In this document: positions 1 to 8,634 of the stretch, in pieces
Position numbering within the stretch: the first letter of the stretch is position 1
How the letters are laid out: every line of letters starts with the position of its first letter
DNA from: Methanobacterium sp. UBA176
GTDB taxonomy: Archaea > Methanobacteriota > Methanobacteria > Methanobacteriales > Methanobacteriaceae
Assembly (NCBI GenBank): GCA_002505765.1
Contig: DAVZ01000027.1
Location: forward strand, 1 to 64,000
Direction of reading: 5' to 3'
DNA length: 64,000 bases
The notes under the pieces: model-generated
The model's input: only the letters and a program-made list of their open reading frames with translations
What the model was told of the DNA's origin: nothing
Databases searched by the model: none
Translations under genes and position numbers: made by a program

Positions 1-19
1 GAAATATTGATTCCAACAT

Positions 20-64
20 GTGAAAATCAGAGATTTTTCACTGTGAAAAATTGAAAATTTTTCA
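20..64. repeat. Pair of three-base-loop hairpins
   Basis: Two adjacent inverted repeats. The first pairs 20-28 with 32-41 around the loop AGA, with one bulged base. The second pairs 44-52 with 56-64 around GAA, nine perfect pairs. Both have the A-run stem and three-base loop seen in the hairpin elements at 34522-34573 and 36188-36289, so I place them in the same family. The window edge hides what lies upstream. Confidence 0.6.
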
Positions 65-194
65 ACACCAGTTAACCTTACAGTCCCAAAAAAATAGAAA
101 TTTATTTTACAAGAAAGAGATTTTAATGGTAAAAATTTTATCACATTTATATTAATATTGATATAATGACTATAAGTATTATTGAGTTGAATAA

Positions 195-530
195 ATGGAT
201 AAGTTCCAGCGAAAAATGGAAGAAATAAGTCGAATATCCAGAGAAATGTCTGAAGAAGAAGTGAATAAGGCCATGGCAGCACAGAAAAAAATATGCCTGT
301 CCCTGGATGTCCAACATAAAATGATTGTATGAGTTGGAAAAAATGAGGTACTTTTTTGTGACTTAGGTGAATCAGAAGGATGTGAAATAAATAAAATACA
401 ATGTTTATGCCCAACATGCCCTGTAGCAGATGACTATAGACTTAAATTCTCTTTTTTCTGCAATAATGGAAGCGAACAGGAACAACATCAAAAACAACAC
501 GAATTGGATGTAATAACAGGCGGAGAATAA
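195..530 (+). pseudogene. DUF2769-like Cys-rich protein, frame-damaged
   Basis: A reading frame from ATG 195 to TAA 528-530 is interrupted by TGA at 330-332. The C-terminal part reads GKNEVLFCDLGES, then CLCPTCPVADDY and FFCNNGS, the cysteine pattern I associate with DUF2769 proteins of methanogens. The missing N-terminal cysteine motif is present in another frame: from base 296 one reads PVPGCPT, a stop, then NDCM. Two compensating small indels therefore explain the damage better than stop-codon recoding. Assignment to DUF2769 is from motif memory; the function of the family is unknown. Confidence 0.6.
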
Positions 531-620
531 CTTCTCTTTTTATTTTTGATCCTTTCATAGAAAAAATTATTTATTTTTAATATTTACAAATATGATTAAG
601 TTAAAGCAGGTAGTGTTTAA

Positions 621-1640
621 ATGACTGCAATAATTTATTCAGAAGAATATAAAAACCATAATACAGGTAGTCATCCAGAAAACCAGAAAAGATTGGATGC
701 TATAGTTAATTCCCTTAAAAATGAAGGTTTTTGGGATAAAATTGATGTAATAACCCCACATAATGCATCAGATGATGATCTTTTAAGAGTCCATACAGAA
801 AAGCATGTAAAATATATCAAGACCTTGTGTGAAAGGGGAGGAGGTTACATAGACTATGATACAATTGCATCACCCCAAAGCTATGAAACAGCCCGACTGG
901 CAGCTGGAGGTGCAATTAAAGCAGGGGATTTAGTTTTCAATAATGGAATTGATGCTTATTCCATTTCAAGACCGCCTGGACACCATGCTACTCAAGATAG
1001 GGCTATGGGATTCTGTCTTTTCAATAATCTCGCCATTTCGCTGGAATATCTTAGAAATAAATATAAAATAAAAAAATTTTTAATATTAGATTTTGATGTT
1101 CATTATGGCAATGGAACTGCAGAAATATTCTATGACGATCCAGATGTCCTCTACATTTCTATTCATCAAAATCCAGCAACTATTTTTCCAGGATCGGGCT
1201 TTGTAGAAGAAACTGGTGCTGGAAAAGGTGAAGGATATAATCTTAACATACCCATGGCTCCAGGATCAACAACTGATGATTATATTTTTATATTGGAAAG
1301 GATTCTTGGACCTGTAGCTTCTAAATTTAATGCTGACTTCTATTTTCTGGATGCAGGGTTTGATGGTCATATTAATGATCCTCTTTCAAGTCTCGCACTC
1401 ACTGATGAATTTTATGAATACATAATAGCTAAAATGAAAAGTATAACCAAATCAATGGCTTTAATTTTAGAGGGAGGATATAATTTAGATGTGCTTGGAA
1501 GGTGCAACGTTAAAATGATAAATGCACTAAATAATATAAACAGTGAAGATTATTATAAACATGAACCTGAAGTCAGAGACGTTAATCTATACACATTTAA
1601 CCAGATAAAAGATGTATTCTCCCCATTTTTTGAATTTTAG
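621..1640 (+). CDS. Histone deacetylase-like amidohydrolase
   Basis: 339-residue member of the class II HDAC / acetylpolyamine amidohydrolase superfamily, zinc enzymes that remove acetyl groups from lysine or polyamine-like amines. Visible motifs in order: RPPGHHA with the catalytic His pair (about residue 116), DFDVHYGNGT with the Asp-x-His zinc ligands (about 156), DAGFDGH with the third zinc ligand (about 243) and EGGYN near the C-terminus. Length is normal for the family. Its stop overlaps the beginning of the next frame, suggesting co-transcription. The substrate cannot be told from sequence; archaeal Alba or polyamines are possible. Confidence 0.9.
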   Translation: MTAIIYSEEYKNHNTGSHPENQKRLDAIVNSLKNEGFWDKIDVITPHNASDDDLLRVHTEKHVKYIKTLCERGGGYIDYDTIASPQSYETARLAAGGAIKAGDLVFNNGIDAYSISRPPGHHATQDRAMGFCLFNNLAISLEYLRNKYKIKKFLILDFDVHYGNGTAEIFYDDPDVLYISIHQNPATIFPGSGFVEETGAGKGEGYNLNIPMAPGSTTDDYIFILERILGPVASKFNADFYFLDAGFDGHINDPLSSLALTDEFYEYIIAKMKSITKSMALILEGGYNLDVLGRCNVKMINALNNINSEDYYKHEPEVRDVNLYTFNQIKDVFSPFFEF

Positions 1641-1651
1641 TGGTGATATTC

Positions 1652-2326
1652 ATGGAAAAATTGAGATTTCAGCAAGCTCAGTTACTAATTAAAGAGGCAG
1701 GGAAATCCAAAGCCCAATGTGAAAAACTTAAATCTCCAAAAAAAGGTAAAATAAACGCTGATTTATTCAGTGAAGTTATAAATGAATTGATGGAAGCTGA
1801 AGAGTTTATTTACTCAAGCAGACCCACCCATAATCTTAACCAGAAAGATTCCTATGAATTCTGTAATAAAATAATTGGTATAAGAAATAAACTGGATGAA
1901 ATACTTGCTGATTTTGGCGTGATTGAAAAAGAAAGCGTTGCTGAGAAAATAAAAAAACTATCCCGGGATATTCTTATTTTAACCACCAGAAGCAATTTTA
2001 AAAAATCCTTTACAAAATTCGGAATTGACCCCCAGCGAGTAGTTGTGGCTGGAGTGCCGCTCCAGGTGGAAGACATGAAAATTTTAAACCCTAAAATACC
2101 TGAATCTGCGCTTGGAGGAATTTCAAAGAAAATAGAGCACGTGAAAAACGATATAGAAAGAAAAATCAGCGCTTTTAATCTGGATAAAATTTATGTGATA
2201 GTTGAAAATGACAAAGCTGGTGAAGTCCTGGGAAAAAGGGCAAAAGAGCTTTATGGAGCAGAGATAATTGCCATTAGTGATCTAAAAGATATTACAGCAG
2301 AAGAGATCATTCATCTTATTTCCTGA
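1652..2326 (+). CDS. Conserved methanogen protein (DUF2100-like)
   Basis: About 224 residues, soluble, mostly helical and charged in the first half, with a more alpha/beta-like second half (VVVAGVPLQVEDM, KIYVIVENDKAGE). I recognise it only as resembling the archaeal family DUF2100, and that name is tentative. An upstream in-frame GTG exists at 1640, but GGTGAT at 1642-1647 is a good Shine-Dalgarno for ATG 1652, so I chose 1652. It follows the HDAC-like gene without a gap and is probably in the same transcript. No catalytic motif is seen. Confidence 0.7.
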   Translation: MEKLRFQQAQLLIKEAGKSKAQCEKLKSPKKGKINADLFSEVINELMEAEEFIYSSRPTHNLNQKDSYEFCNKIIGIRNKLDEILADFGVIEKESVAEKIKKLSRDILILTTRSNFKKSFTKFGIDPQRVVVAGVPLQVEDMKILNPKIPESALGGISKKIEHVKNDIERKISAFNLDKIYVIVENDKAGEVLGKRAKELYGAEIIAISDLKDITAEEIIHLIS

Positions 2327-2517
2327 ATCATTTACTTCTTTTTTTAATTAGTGGTTAAAATAGGTTTTACTAATTTTTTAATTACATTTATAAATCAGTT
2401 GCCATGTATTATGATATATATCGATTAGTCATCAAAAATTTGGATAAGCATATGCAATAAAGACTTGGCTTAAATGTTTAATTATGAACTTAAGTGCTTT
2501 AATCGGGGTGAACAAGC

Positions 2518-3477
2518 TTGTCAGAGAAATGTCTTCCAGATACACAAGATAATATACCTGAAATTCCTGTGCATCTTACACGGGTTGGAGTAAAGGGGGT
2601 TAAAAAACTTTTAAAAATTGAAAGAGTAGGAAAAAGGCCTATTATACTCTTACCGACCTTCGATGCATTTGTGGATCTCCCCAGCAAGCAGAGGGGAATT
2701 CATATGTCCAGAAATCCAGAAGCAATAAGTGATGTACTTGAAGAAGTGGTATACGGCTCGACACTTGAAATAGAATCATTATGCGCTGAAATAGTTAACA
2801 ATCTGCTCAAAAAGCATAAATATGCAAGAAGAGCAGAGGTAAGCATGAAAAGCGATCTTATGGTTATGAAAAAATCCCCAATCACTGATTTGAAGACCCA
2901 GGAAATGACCAACATCATGGCAGATGCCACAGGTTACAGAGATGGAGACAAAATAATAATCAGGAAAATGATCGGTGCAGAAGTAATAGGAATGACTGCA
3001 TGTCCCTGTGCCCAGGAATCAGTGCGTGAAACATCGAAAGAAAGGCTCCTTGAATTTCTGGATGAAGAAACCTCAGAAAAGGTTCTTAACTCTGTTTCTC
3101 TTGCCTCACACAACCAGAGGGGAAGGGGAATGATAATGATGGAAGTTCCGGATAAATCAGTTATTCGTGTAGAGCAGCTTATAACGATAATAGAGGAATC
3201 CATGAGCTCATCGGTTTGTGAACTACTTAAAAGACCTGATGAAAACGCTATAGTAGTTCAGGCCCATAATAACCCCATGTTTGTCGAAGACTGTGTTAGA
3301 AACATGGTGCAAAAAATCGTGCATGAATTCAGGGACTTCCCCGATGATACTCTTGTAACTGTAAGACAGGTTAATGAGGAGAGTATTCACAGGCACAATG
3401 CTTTTGCAGAAAAAGTAGCCACTTTGGGTGAGCTTAAGTACGAAATTGAAGCAATAGAAGAAAATAACAATAACTAA
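2518..3477 (+). CDS. mptA: GTP cyclohydrolase MptA
   Basis: 319 residues, the Fe(II)-dependent archaeal GTP cyclohydrolase (GCYH-IB/FolE2 superfamily) that opens GTP to the 2',3'-cyclic phosphate of dihydroneopterin, first step of tetrahydromethanopterin synthesis. Recognisable parts: VHLTRVGVKGVKK at the N-terminus, the metal region MTACPCAQE (about residue 160), SLASHNQRGRG with the second His, and VEDCVRNMV/RHNAFAE near the end. The start is TTG 2518, set by GGGGTGAAC just upstream. It is followed within 26 bases by a small conserved gene and then cofG, grouping pterin and deazaflavin cofactor genes. Confidence 0.95.
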   Translation: MSEKCLPDTQDNIPEIPVHLTRVGVKGVKKLLKIERVGKRPIILLPTFDAFVDLPSKQRGIHMSRNPEAISDVLEEVVYGSTLEIESLCAEIVNNLLKKHKYARRAEVSMKSDLMVMKKSPITDLKTQEMTNIMADATGYRDGDKIIIRKMIGAEVIGMTACPCAQESVRETSKERLLEFLDEETSEKVLNSVSLASHNQRGRGMIMMEVPDKSVIRVEQLITIIEESMSSSVCELLKRPDENAIVVQAHNNPMFVEDCVRNMVQKIVHEFRDFPDDTLVTVRQVNEESIHRHNAFAEKVATLGELKYEIEAIEENNNN

Positions 3478-3502
3478 ATTTGATTTGGAGATGAAATCAG
3501 TG

Positions 3503-3937
3503 ATGCAGACAAATAAGATAGCAGGGAAGATAATGACTGCTTTAGAGGCATTTCATGGATCGCACCCAGCTATAGATGCAAATAATATTCTTATCGTTAG
3601 AGGAATGTCCAGAAAGCGCTTTGATTCCGAAAAAATGGATGTTGTCCTTTCAGATCTTTTAGGAGATATGGGTGCACGTCAAATTGATATGTTTTCAAAG
3701 GAAGGTGGAAACGTAATAGGTATTATGGACGAGCGAATCAGGGAAAATGTGCAAATTCAAAGTGAAACTGATGTTTCAGGTATCCATAAACTCAAAGAAT
3801 CCCTGGAAGCCATGAACTGCCATGTAGAATACGTTCTTGGAGTTCAAAAGGATATGGGAATTTTTATCGTTACATGGGTTGAATTAGAAGGGATAGGTCC
3901 GCGTTTCGTTGAAGTCGTGGTTGCAAACCTTCAATAG
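3503..3937 (+). CDS. Conserved methanogen protein (DUF2120-like)
   Basis: About 144 residues, no membrane segment, alpha/beta composition. The family name DUF2120 is from memory and tentative. Three possible starts lie close together (TTG 3485, ATG 3491, ATG 3503); GGAGATGA at 3487-3494 is correctly spaced for ATG 3503, which I prefer. It sits between mptA and cofG, all reading rightward with short gaps, so it could assist cofactor biosynthesis, but nothing in its sequence shows a reaction. Four cysteines or fewer, so no metal site is evident. Confidence 0.7.
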   Translation: MQTNKIAGKIMTALEAFHGSHPAIDANNILIVRGMSRKRFDSEKMDVVLSDLLGDMGARQIDMFSKEGGNVIGIMDERIRENVQIQSETDVSGIHKLKESLEAMNCHVEYVLGVQKDMGIFIVTWVELEGIGPRFVEVVVANLQ

Positions 3938-3966
3938 CATTCAAATTAATTTTTTTAATCGTTTAA

Positions 3967-5052
3967 ATGGAAGATAAAATGGTTGAATATTCAAAAGATG
4001 AGATAATTAATCTTTTAAATTCAAAAGGCAGGGATATTTTATCTTTATTACATTCTGCTGAATCACTCAGAGGTACAGATAGAATCACCTATTCAAAAAA
4101 CGTTTTTTTACCCCTTACAGAAATCTGCAGGAACGAATGCGGTTACTGCACCTTTAAAAAGACCCCTGAAGATGAAAATACAGGAATTTTAATGAATGAA
4201 GCAGAAATATTCGCCATTTTATATGAAGCTGATAAATATGGCTGTAAGGAAGCGCTGTTTACATTTGGAGAGCGTCCAGAAGAAACAGATGAAGTTAAGA
4301 TAGCTCTTAAAGATTCAGGTTTCCTGAATATGGTTGATTTTCTCCACCATATATGCGATGAAACACTTAATAATACCGGTCTTTTACCCCATAGTAACCC
4401 GGGGGTACTGGAAAAAAATGAGTTAAAGAAACTTAAAGAAGTAAATGCTTCTATGGGCCTGATGCTAGAAACTACAAGTAAAAGATTGATGAAAACAATT
4501 GTACATGAAAAAAGTCCTGGAAAAAATCCGTATTTAAGAATAAAAACCATTGAAAACGCAGGAAAGCTGAAAATACCCTTTACAACAGGACTGCTTATAG
4601 GGATTGGTGAGACCATAGAAGAGCGTGCAGAATCCCTTCTTGAAATAAAACGTATGAATGATAAATATGGGCATATCCAGGAAATAATTATACAGAATTT
4701 CAAACCTAAACCAGGGATTCCCATGCAATCATGGAAAGAACCCTCCCTAATGGAAATGATCAAAATGGTTGCTGTTACAAGGCTTCTTTTTCCTGACGTT
4801 GGGGTCCAGGTACCTCCAAATTTAAATAAACAAAATGCTCAGGTTTTTTTACTTGCAGGAGCAGACGACTGGGGTGGTGTCTCACCTATTACAAAAGATC
4901 ATGTAAATCCAGAAGCTCCATGGCCAGAATTAGAAGATCTTAAAATAATGACGGAAGAAATGGGCCTATTTTTAGATGAAAGGCTTCCAGTCTATGATAA
5001 ATTTATATCCTCTGAATTTTTAAGCCATAGAATAATGGAAAAATTAAATTAA
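3967..5052 (+). CDS. cofG: FO synthase subunit 1 (CofG), radical SAM
   Basis: 361 residues. CofG works with CofH to form the 7,8-didemethyl-8-hydroxy-5-deazariboflavin (FO) chromophore of coenzyme F420. The radical SAM cluster motif CRNECGYC (C-x3-C-x2-C) is at about residue 56, followed by TFGERPEE, LPHSNPG and LMLETTSKRL, all typical of CofG. Length matches stand-alone archaeal CofG. ATG 3967 and ATG 3979 are both possible; the second removes only four residues. It ends the mptA-containing cluster, about 100 bases before the tRNA genes. Confidence 0.95.
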   Translation: MEDKMVEYSKDEIINLLNSKGRDILSLLHSAESLRGTDRITYSKNVFLPLTEICRNECGYCTFKKTPEDENTGILMNEAEIFAILYEADKYGCKEALFTFGERPEETDEVKIALKDSGFLNMVDFLHHICDETLNNTGLLPHSNPGVLEKNELKKLKEVNASMGLMLETTSKRLMKTIVHEKSPGKNPYLRIKTIENAGKLKIPFTTGLLIGIGETIEERAESLLEIKRMNDKYGHIQEIIIQNFKPKPGIPMQSWKEPSLMEMIKMVAVTRLLFPDVGVQVPPNLNKQNAQVFLLAGADDWGGVSPITKDHVNPEAPWPELEDLKIMTEEMGLFLDERLPVYDKFISSEFLSHRIMEKLN

Positions 5053-5108
5053 TAAATTTGTTATAATACCCTTAATCTTAGATATTAATGATTTTTGGCT
5101 CCGGAAGG

Positions 5109-5120
5109 TTTAAATATAAA
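5109..5120 (+). promoter_or_regulatory. TATA box for the tRNA genes
   Basis: TTTAAATATAAA lies about 33-44 bases before the tRNA-Cys gene, the expected place for an archaeal TATA box, with the purine-rich GGAAGG just before it as a possible BRE. It probably drives both tRNA genes. Confidence 0.6.
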
Positions 5121-5152
5121 TAAGTTATAATGTAACTAATGCGCTATGGTAT

Positions 5153-5226
<74 letters not shown>

Positions 5227-5248
5227 CCTATTTTAAATTAATCTTTGG

Positions 5249-5395
<147 letters not shown>

Positions 5396-5402
5396 CTACC
5401 AA

Positions 5403-5411
5403 TTTTTTTTT
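5403..5411 (+). terminator. T-tract after tRNA-Trp
   Basis: A run of nine T follows the tRNA-Trp gene by eight bases, the usual form of an archaeal transcription terminator. Confidence 0.55.
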
Positions 5412-5500
5412 ATAATGACAATACTCCAGCCTTTATTTATCTCGTTAAATTTAACTAATTTTAAATCCAAATTTAATTAACAATTAAAAAAAGTGATTTA

Positions 5501-6124
5501 ATGAAAAAATTTAATGATATTACGATGATTGAAGGAATTGGGTTTGATTCAAATATTTATCTATTTGACGACCTAATTGTTGATACTGGAACTGGAGAAA
5601 ACTTCGAATACGTGCTTAATTCCATTAAAAATGCTGGATATAATATCACTGATGATATTAAACGAATTGTAAACACCCATTGTCATTTTGACCATACTGG
5701 TGGAAACCGTTTATTCAGTGCAAAGATTGCTATTCATGAATTAGATGCCCCTGCACTTGAAAATGGTGATAATATTGCAACTGCCGCATACATGTTCGGA
5801 AAAACCCTTGAACCAGCTAAAATTGATTTTCATCTTAAAGAAGGTGATAAAATAAATGATTTTGAAGTAATTCACACTCCCGGACACACCATTGGAGGAA
5901 TATGCCTCTACGATGGAGAAATGCTCATATCTGGAGATACTGTTTTTGCTGATGGAGGATTTGGAAGATACGACATCTGTGGTGATTTAAACATGCTCAG
6001 GGAGTCTATTCAAAAATTATCCGAACTGGATGTAAAATATCTCCTTCCAGGACACGGACCCGCAGTTAGTAATGGATCTGAACACATAAAACTATCTAAT
6101 AGAATTATTAAAGGATTATGGTGA
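5501..6124 (+). CDS. Metallo-beta-lactamase fold hydrolase
   Basis: 207 residues with the MBL signature THCHFDHTGG (H-x-H-x-D-H, about residue 64), a second metal His in HTPGHTIGG (about 127), Asp in SGDTVFADGGFGR and the last His in LPGHGP. This resembles the glyoxalase-II-like branch of the superfamily, normally binding two metals and hydrolysing thioesters or similar bonds. The true substrate is unknown. The gene is monocistronic: the next gene runs the other way and converges on it with about 30 bases between the stops. Confidence 0.85.
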   Translation: MKKFNDITMIEGIGFDSNIYLFDDLIVDTGTGENFEYVLNSIKNAGYNITDDIKRIVNTHCHFDHTGGNRLFSAKIAIHELDAPALENGDNIATAAYMFGKTLEPAKIDFHLKEGDKINDFEVIHTPGHTIGGICLYDGEMLISGDTVFADGGFGRYDICGDLNMLRESIQKLSELDVKYLLPGHGPAVSNGSEHIKLSNRIIKGLW

Positions 6125-6154
6125 TTTTTTAAATTTATAACAAAATATCGAATT

Positions 6155-7093
6155 TTATTGAACAAAGACTTCTAAATTGCGGTTGCGGTAAGCGGTGTCA
6201 ATAACATCAAAATATGTTAATTTCCATACTTTTCCATTAAAACTGGCATTTATACAAGGATAATAAGCATCATATTTGAAATTTTGAACTTCAGGAAGGC
6301 TATCTGCTTTATTTATAGCATTTTGAGCCGACTGAAGGGTTCCACCAGTCACTGTAAGGCTTTGAACCGTTTTTTCATCATATTTTTGTTTATCCAGTGT
6401 ACTATATTTAAAAGTCAAATATGTGCCGTTTTTACTGTCGCTTTTAACAATAGTCCATGTGAACATGTCCATTGTGGGATATGCCGAAATATATGTGAAA
6501 TTTCCACTTAAAGGATTATCTTCAAGGGCATTCATCTTTTCATAAGCCCTTATACCTCCAAAAGATATTAGGACAATCATGAAAATTGCCATTGCTGTTG
6601 TTCGATACTTAGAATCAAGTCTGAAGTAAATAATTGTCAAAACAATAAGAGCGATAACCACTGTAGTTATATCTATATAGTAATATATTTCAGCGCTGAA
6701 TCTCTGGATTGTAAATGGATAAAATAAGGGAATTCCTCTTGAAGTTAAAAAATCAAGCAATAAATGAATAAGTGCACCAAAATAAGCTATTCCAATAGTT
6801 GTTAAAGTGAATTTAACTGTTATATCACGTCTGATTACCTTACTTATAAATCCATTAATCTGTTTTCTGGAAATTAAATACAAAAAGAGCGTTGAAGTTA
6901 CAAGAGCAAAAATAAAGGAGTGCGTAATTCCCCTATGGGAAAAAACAAATAAAGATGGGATTAAAATCCCTATCCAGGATATAAATGTATCAAAATCAAG
7001 TGAAATACCTCCAAGCCCACCTGCAAGCTTATTCCTATTTTTAAGAGCAAATAAAATGATGTATGGAACTAGAAAATGGGTAAAAAAATCCAT
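6155..7093 (-). CDS. Membrane-bound YdjM-type metal-dependent hydrolase
   Basis: About 312 residues. It starts MDFFTHFLVPYIILFALKNR, has HRGITHSFIFALV (the His-rich YdjM/LexA-binding-like signature), GALIHLLLDFLTSRGIPLFYPF and several hydrophobic helices, then a soluble C-terminal domain of about 130 residues outside the core family. I chose ATG at 7093 rather than the longer frame because that start lies 15 bases after the trkA stop. It reads in the same direction as trkA and is probably co-transcribed. The physiological role of this family is not established. A second relative lies at 23840. Confidence 0.8.
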   Translation of the reverse strand: MDFFTHFLVPYIILFALKNRNKLAGGLGGISLDFDTFISWIGILIPSLFVFSHRGITHSFIFALVTSTLFLYLISRKQINGFISKVIRRDITVKFTLTTIGIAYFGALIHLLLDFLTSRGIPLFYPFTIQRFSAEIYYYIDITTVVIALIVLTIIYFRLDSKYRTTAMAIFMIVLISFGGIRAYEKMNALEDNPLSGNFTYISAYPTMDMFTWTIVKSDSKNGTYLTFKYSTLDKQKYDEKTVQSLTVTGGTLQSAQNAINKADSLPEVQNFKYDAYYPCINASFNGKVWKLTYFDVIDTAYRNRNLEVFVQ

Positions 7094-7107
7094 GTTAATC
7101 TTAAATT

Positions 7108-7758
7108 TTATTTTGTACACATTTTAACAACATCTTTAACAGCATTTGTTTTAACAAGTATTGAAACCTTATCCCCTTCATTTAAAACCATATCTTCTTT
7201 AGGAATAGTTATTTCGCCATTTTTATACACTGCAACAATTATGAAGTCATCAGTAGGGCTTATATCACCTACTCGTTTACCTATTACTTTCGGATTTTTC
7301 ACTGTTATATCCAGTATTTCAGCATCTCCCTTACCTATCACTATTAAATCTGCTACCTTAGGTCTGGTTATTAATTTTTCAAGGTAACCAGCCGCAGTAA
7401 GTTCTGGACTTATAACATCATCTATGCCTACCTTTTTGAATGCTTCCTCATGATCAGGGTTACTCAGTCTTGCAATAATTTTTTTGATATTGTACTGCTT
7501 AACAAGTATGCACGATAAAAGGTTTGCTTCATCATTTCCTGTGGCAGCTACAAAAACGTCTGCCTCGCTAACATTTGACTCTTCAAGAGTTTTTTTATCT
7601 GTACCATTACCACAGATAATTAAAGCATCCAGTTCTACTGCTGCATTGCTGCATAAATGCTCATCATTTTCAATAAGAGTTACATCATGTCCTCTTCCAA
7701 CAAGATTGGATGCGAGGTGCAATCCAACCCTTCCAGCACCCATTATGACTATATACAT
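7108..7758 (-). CDS. trkA: TrkA, K+ uptake regulatory subunit
   Basis: 216 residues: an RCK/TrkA-N Rossmann domain ([16 protein letters not shown], then ENDEHLC with the acidic nucleotide-binding residue) followed by a TrkA-C domain from about residue 140. It would bind NAD(H) or ATP and gate a TrkH-type K+ channel at the membrane. Just upstream in the same direction lie the remains of trkH (7860-8497), so the partner channel at this locus is dead and this subunit is either orphaned or serves a channel elsewhere. Confidence 0.92.
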   Translation of the reverse strand: MYIVIMGAGRVGLHLASNLVGRGHDVTLIENDEHLCSNAAVELDALIICGNGTDKKTLEESNVSEADVFVAATGNDEANLLSCILVKQYNIKKIIARLSNPDHEEAFKKVGIDDVISPELTAAGYLEKLITRPKVADLIVIGKGDAEILDITVKNPKVIGKRVGDISPTDDFIIVAVYKNGEITIPKEDMVLNEGDKVSILVKTNAVKDVVKMCTK

Positions 7759-7975
7759 TTAATTTCTCCAAACTTAAATGAATTAATGATCAGATGATTT
7801 TTTATTTTAGATAACATTCCAGTTTTCAACTATCTTACATTATACTATAAAAAGATTTCAATAAAAATTTTAAACCTTTAAAAATGCAACTAATGATGCT
7901 CAACAAGACAAGTACAGAAAATATTTCAAGCCTTCCAATCGATTTTCAATGCTTCTTAAAAAAATACAGATTTAG

Positions 7976-8073
7976 GGGGGAGCATTTCAACATTAAGATA
8001 ATGTAGTTAAAAAATACTGATATCCCCTATTATCTGGTGCAGGGGGAGCATTTCAACATTAAGATAATGTAGT
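7976..8073. repeat. 32-bp direct repeat around 34-bp insert
   Basis: Bases 7976-8007 and 8042-8073 are identical (32 bp); 8008-8041 (34 bp) separates them. Read on the minus strand the repeat is native trkH sequence, corresponding to TTL-NVEMLPP, with native sequence continuing on both outer sides. So one copy plus the 34 bp is an insertion. The repeat also contains the small palindrome CATTA-AGA-TAATG. Confidence 0.85.
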
Positions 8074-8337
8074 AAAAACAGTTCCAGTCCAGGTAGACAT
8101 ACTTTCAAAATAAGCGTTTATAATGGGATGTTTGCTGTCTGCATAAAATAAGGGCCCCTATTAATGCTACCCAACCCCATACGATTGAAACTATATCATT
8201 CCGTGTTTGAGTACTTATTCTTTCAGCTTTACCCTAAATATCTTTCCTAAAGTAAAACCCAGCAAAATAGAGTATCAAGAAGGGATTGAAATTGATAGAT
8301 AATTAGTTTCGCCGTAAACATAAGGCAATTATTATCG

Positions 8338-8435
8338 GTATTGGTGTAACCACTCCAATACTCTCATGTTGTAATAAACGGGTCTGAAATAATAGGGAGT
8401 AGAGTGTATTGGTGTAACCACTCCAATACTCTCAT
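8338..8435. repeat. 30-bp direct repeat around 38-bp insert
   Basis: Bases 8338-8367 and 8406-8435 are identical over exactly 30 bp, separated by 38 bp (8368-8405). On the minus strand the repeat is trkH coding sequence for SIGVVTPI, flanked by native sequence on both sides. It contains an inverted repeat, GTATTGG with CCAATAC. No further copies follow. Confidence 0.85.
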
Positions 8436-8525
8436 TATCAAGGCCAAGCTGTTCAGCAATTATTAAAAAAATCATTTCTTCTAAGCTGACCTATCATTGA
8501 TATCCTGTTAAGATACTCCAGAAGG

Positions 8526-8536
8526 CTATATAAATA
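8526..8536 (-). promoter_or_regulatory. TATA box of the former trkHA operon
   Basis: On the minus strand ATATTTATATAG lies about 30-40 bases before the old trkH start at 8497. It may still drive trkA through the broken gene. Confidence 0.45.
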
Positions 8537-8634
8537 TTTCTTTCATGCTTTAGAAAAATTAAAATGAACTAAATTCTAAATAAAGCTATTTTAATGAAAA
8601 TTTCCATTGTAAATAGTCAGTTGTTCACCTATTT

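Larger units (their letters stand above)
7860..8497 (-). pseudogene. trkH: trkH K+ channel subunit, heavily broken
   Basis: Reading leftward from ATG 8497 one finds MIGQLRRNDFF, then EQLGL, SIGVVTPI, PIIIAL, VYGETNYLSISIPS, LLGFTLGKIFRVK, IVSIVWGWVALIGAL, YFESMSTWTGT (first pore loop of TrkH), NVEMLPPKSVFFLRS and IGRLEIFSVLVLLS, which is the typical TrkH C-terminus. These pieces lie in different frames, stop codons intervene, and about 300 residues between LRS and IGRLEIF are missing. Two duplicated segments (7976-8073 and 8338-8435) sit inside it. It precedes trkA, as expected for a trkHA operon. Confidence 0.8.

Noticed and set aside
330..332. In-frame TGA as selenocysteine or pyrrolysine-like recoding
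   Set aside because: No SECIS-like hairpin was seen, the family has no such residue, and two frameshifts restore the expected cysteine motif.
8368..8405. A shared source for the two trkH inserts
   Set aside because: They have only the nine bases CCCTATTAT in common (opposite strands), which can arise by chance in AT-rich DNA.
7976..8435. A true CRISPR array
   Set aside because: Each repeat has only two copies, the two repeats differ from each other, and both are native trkH coding sequence.
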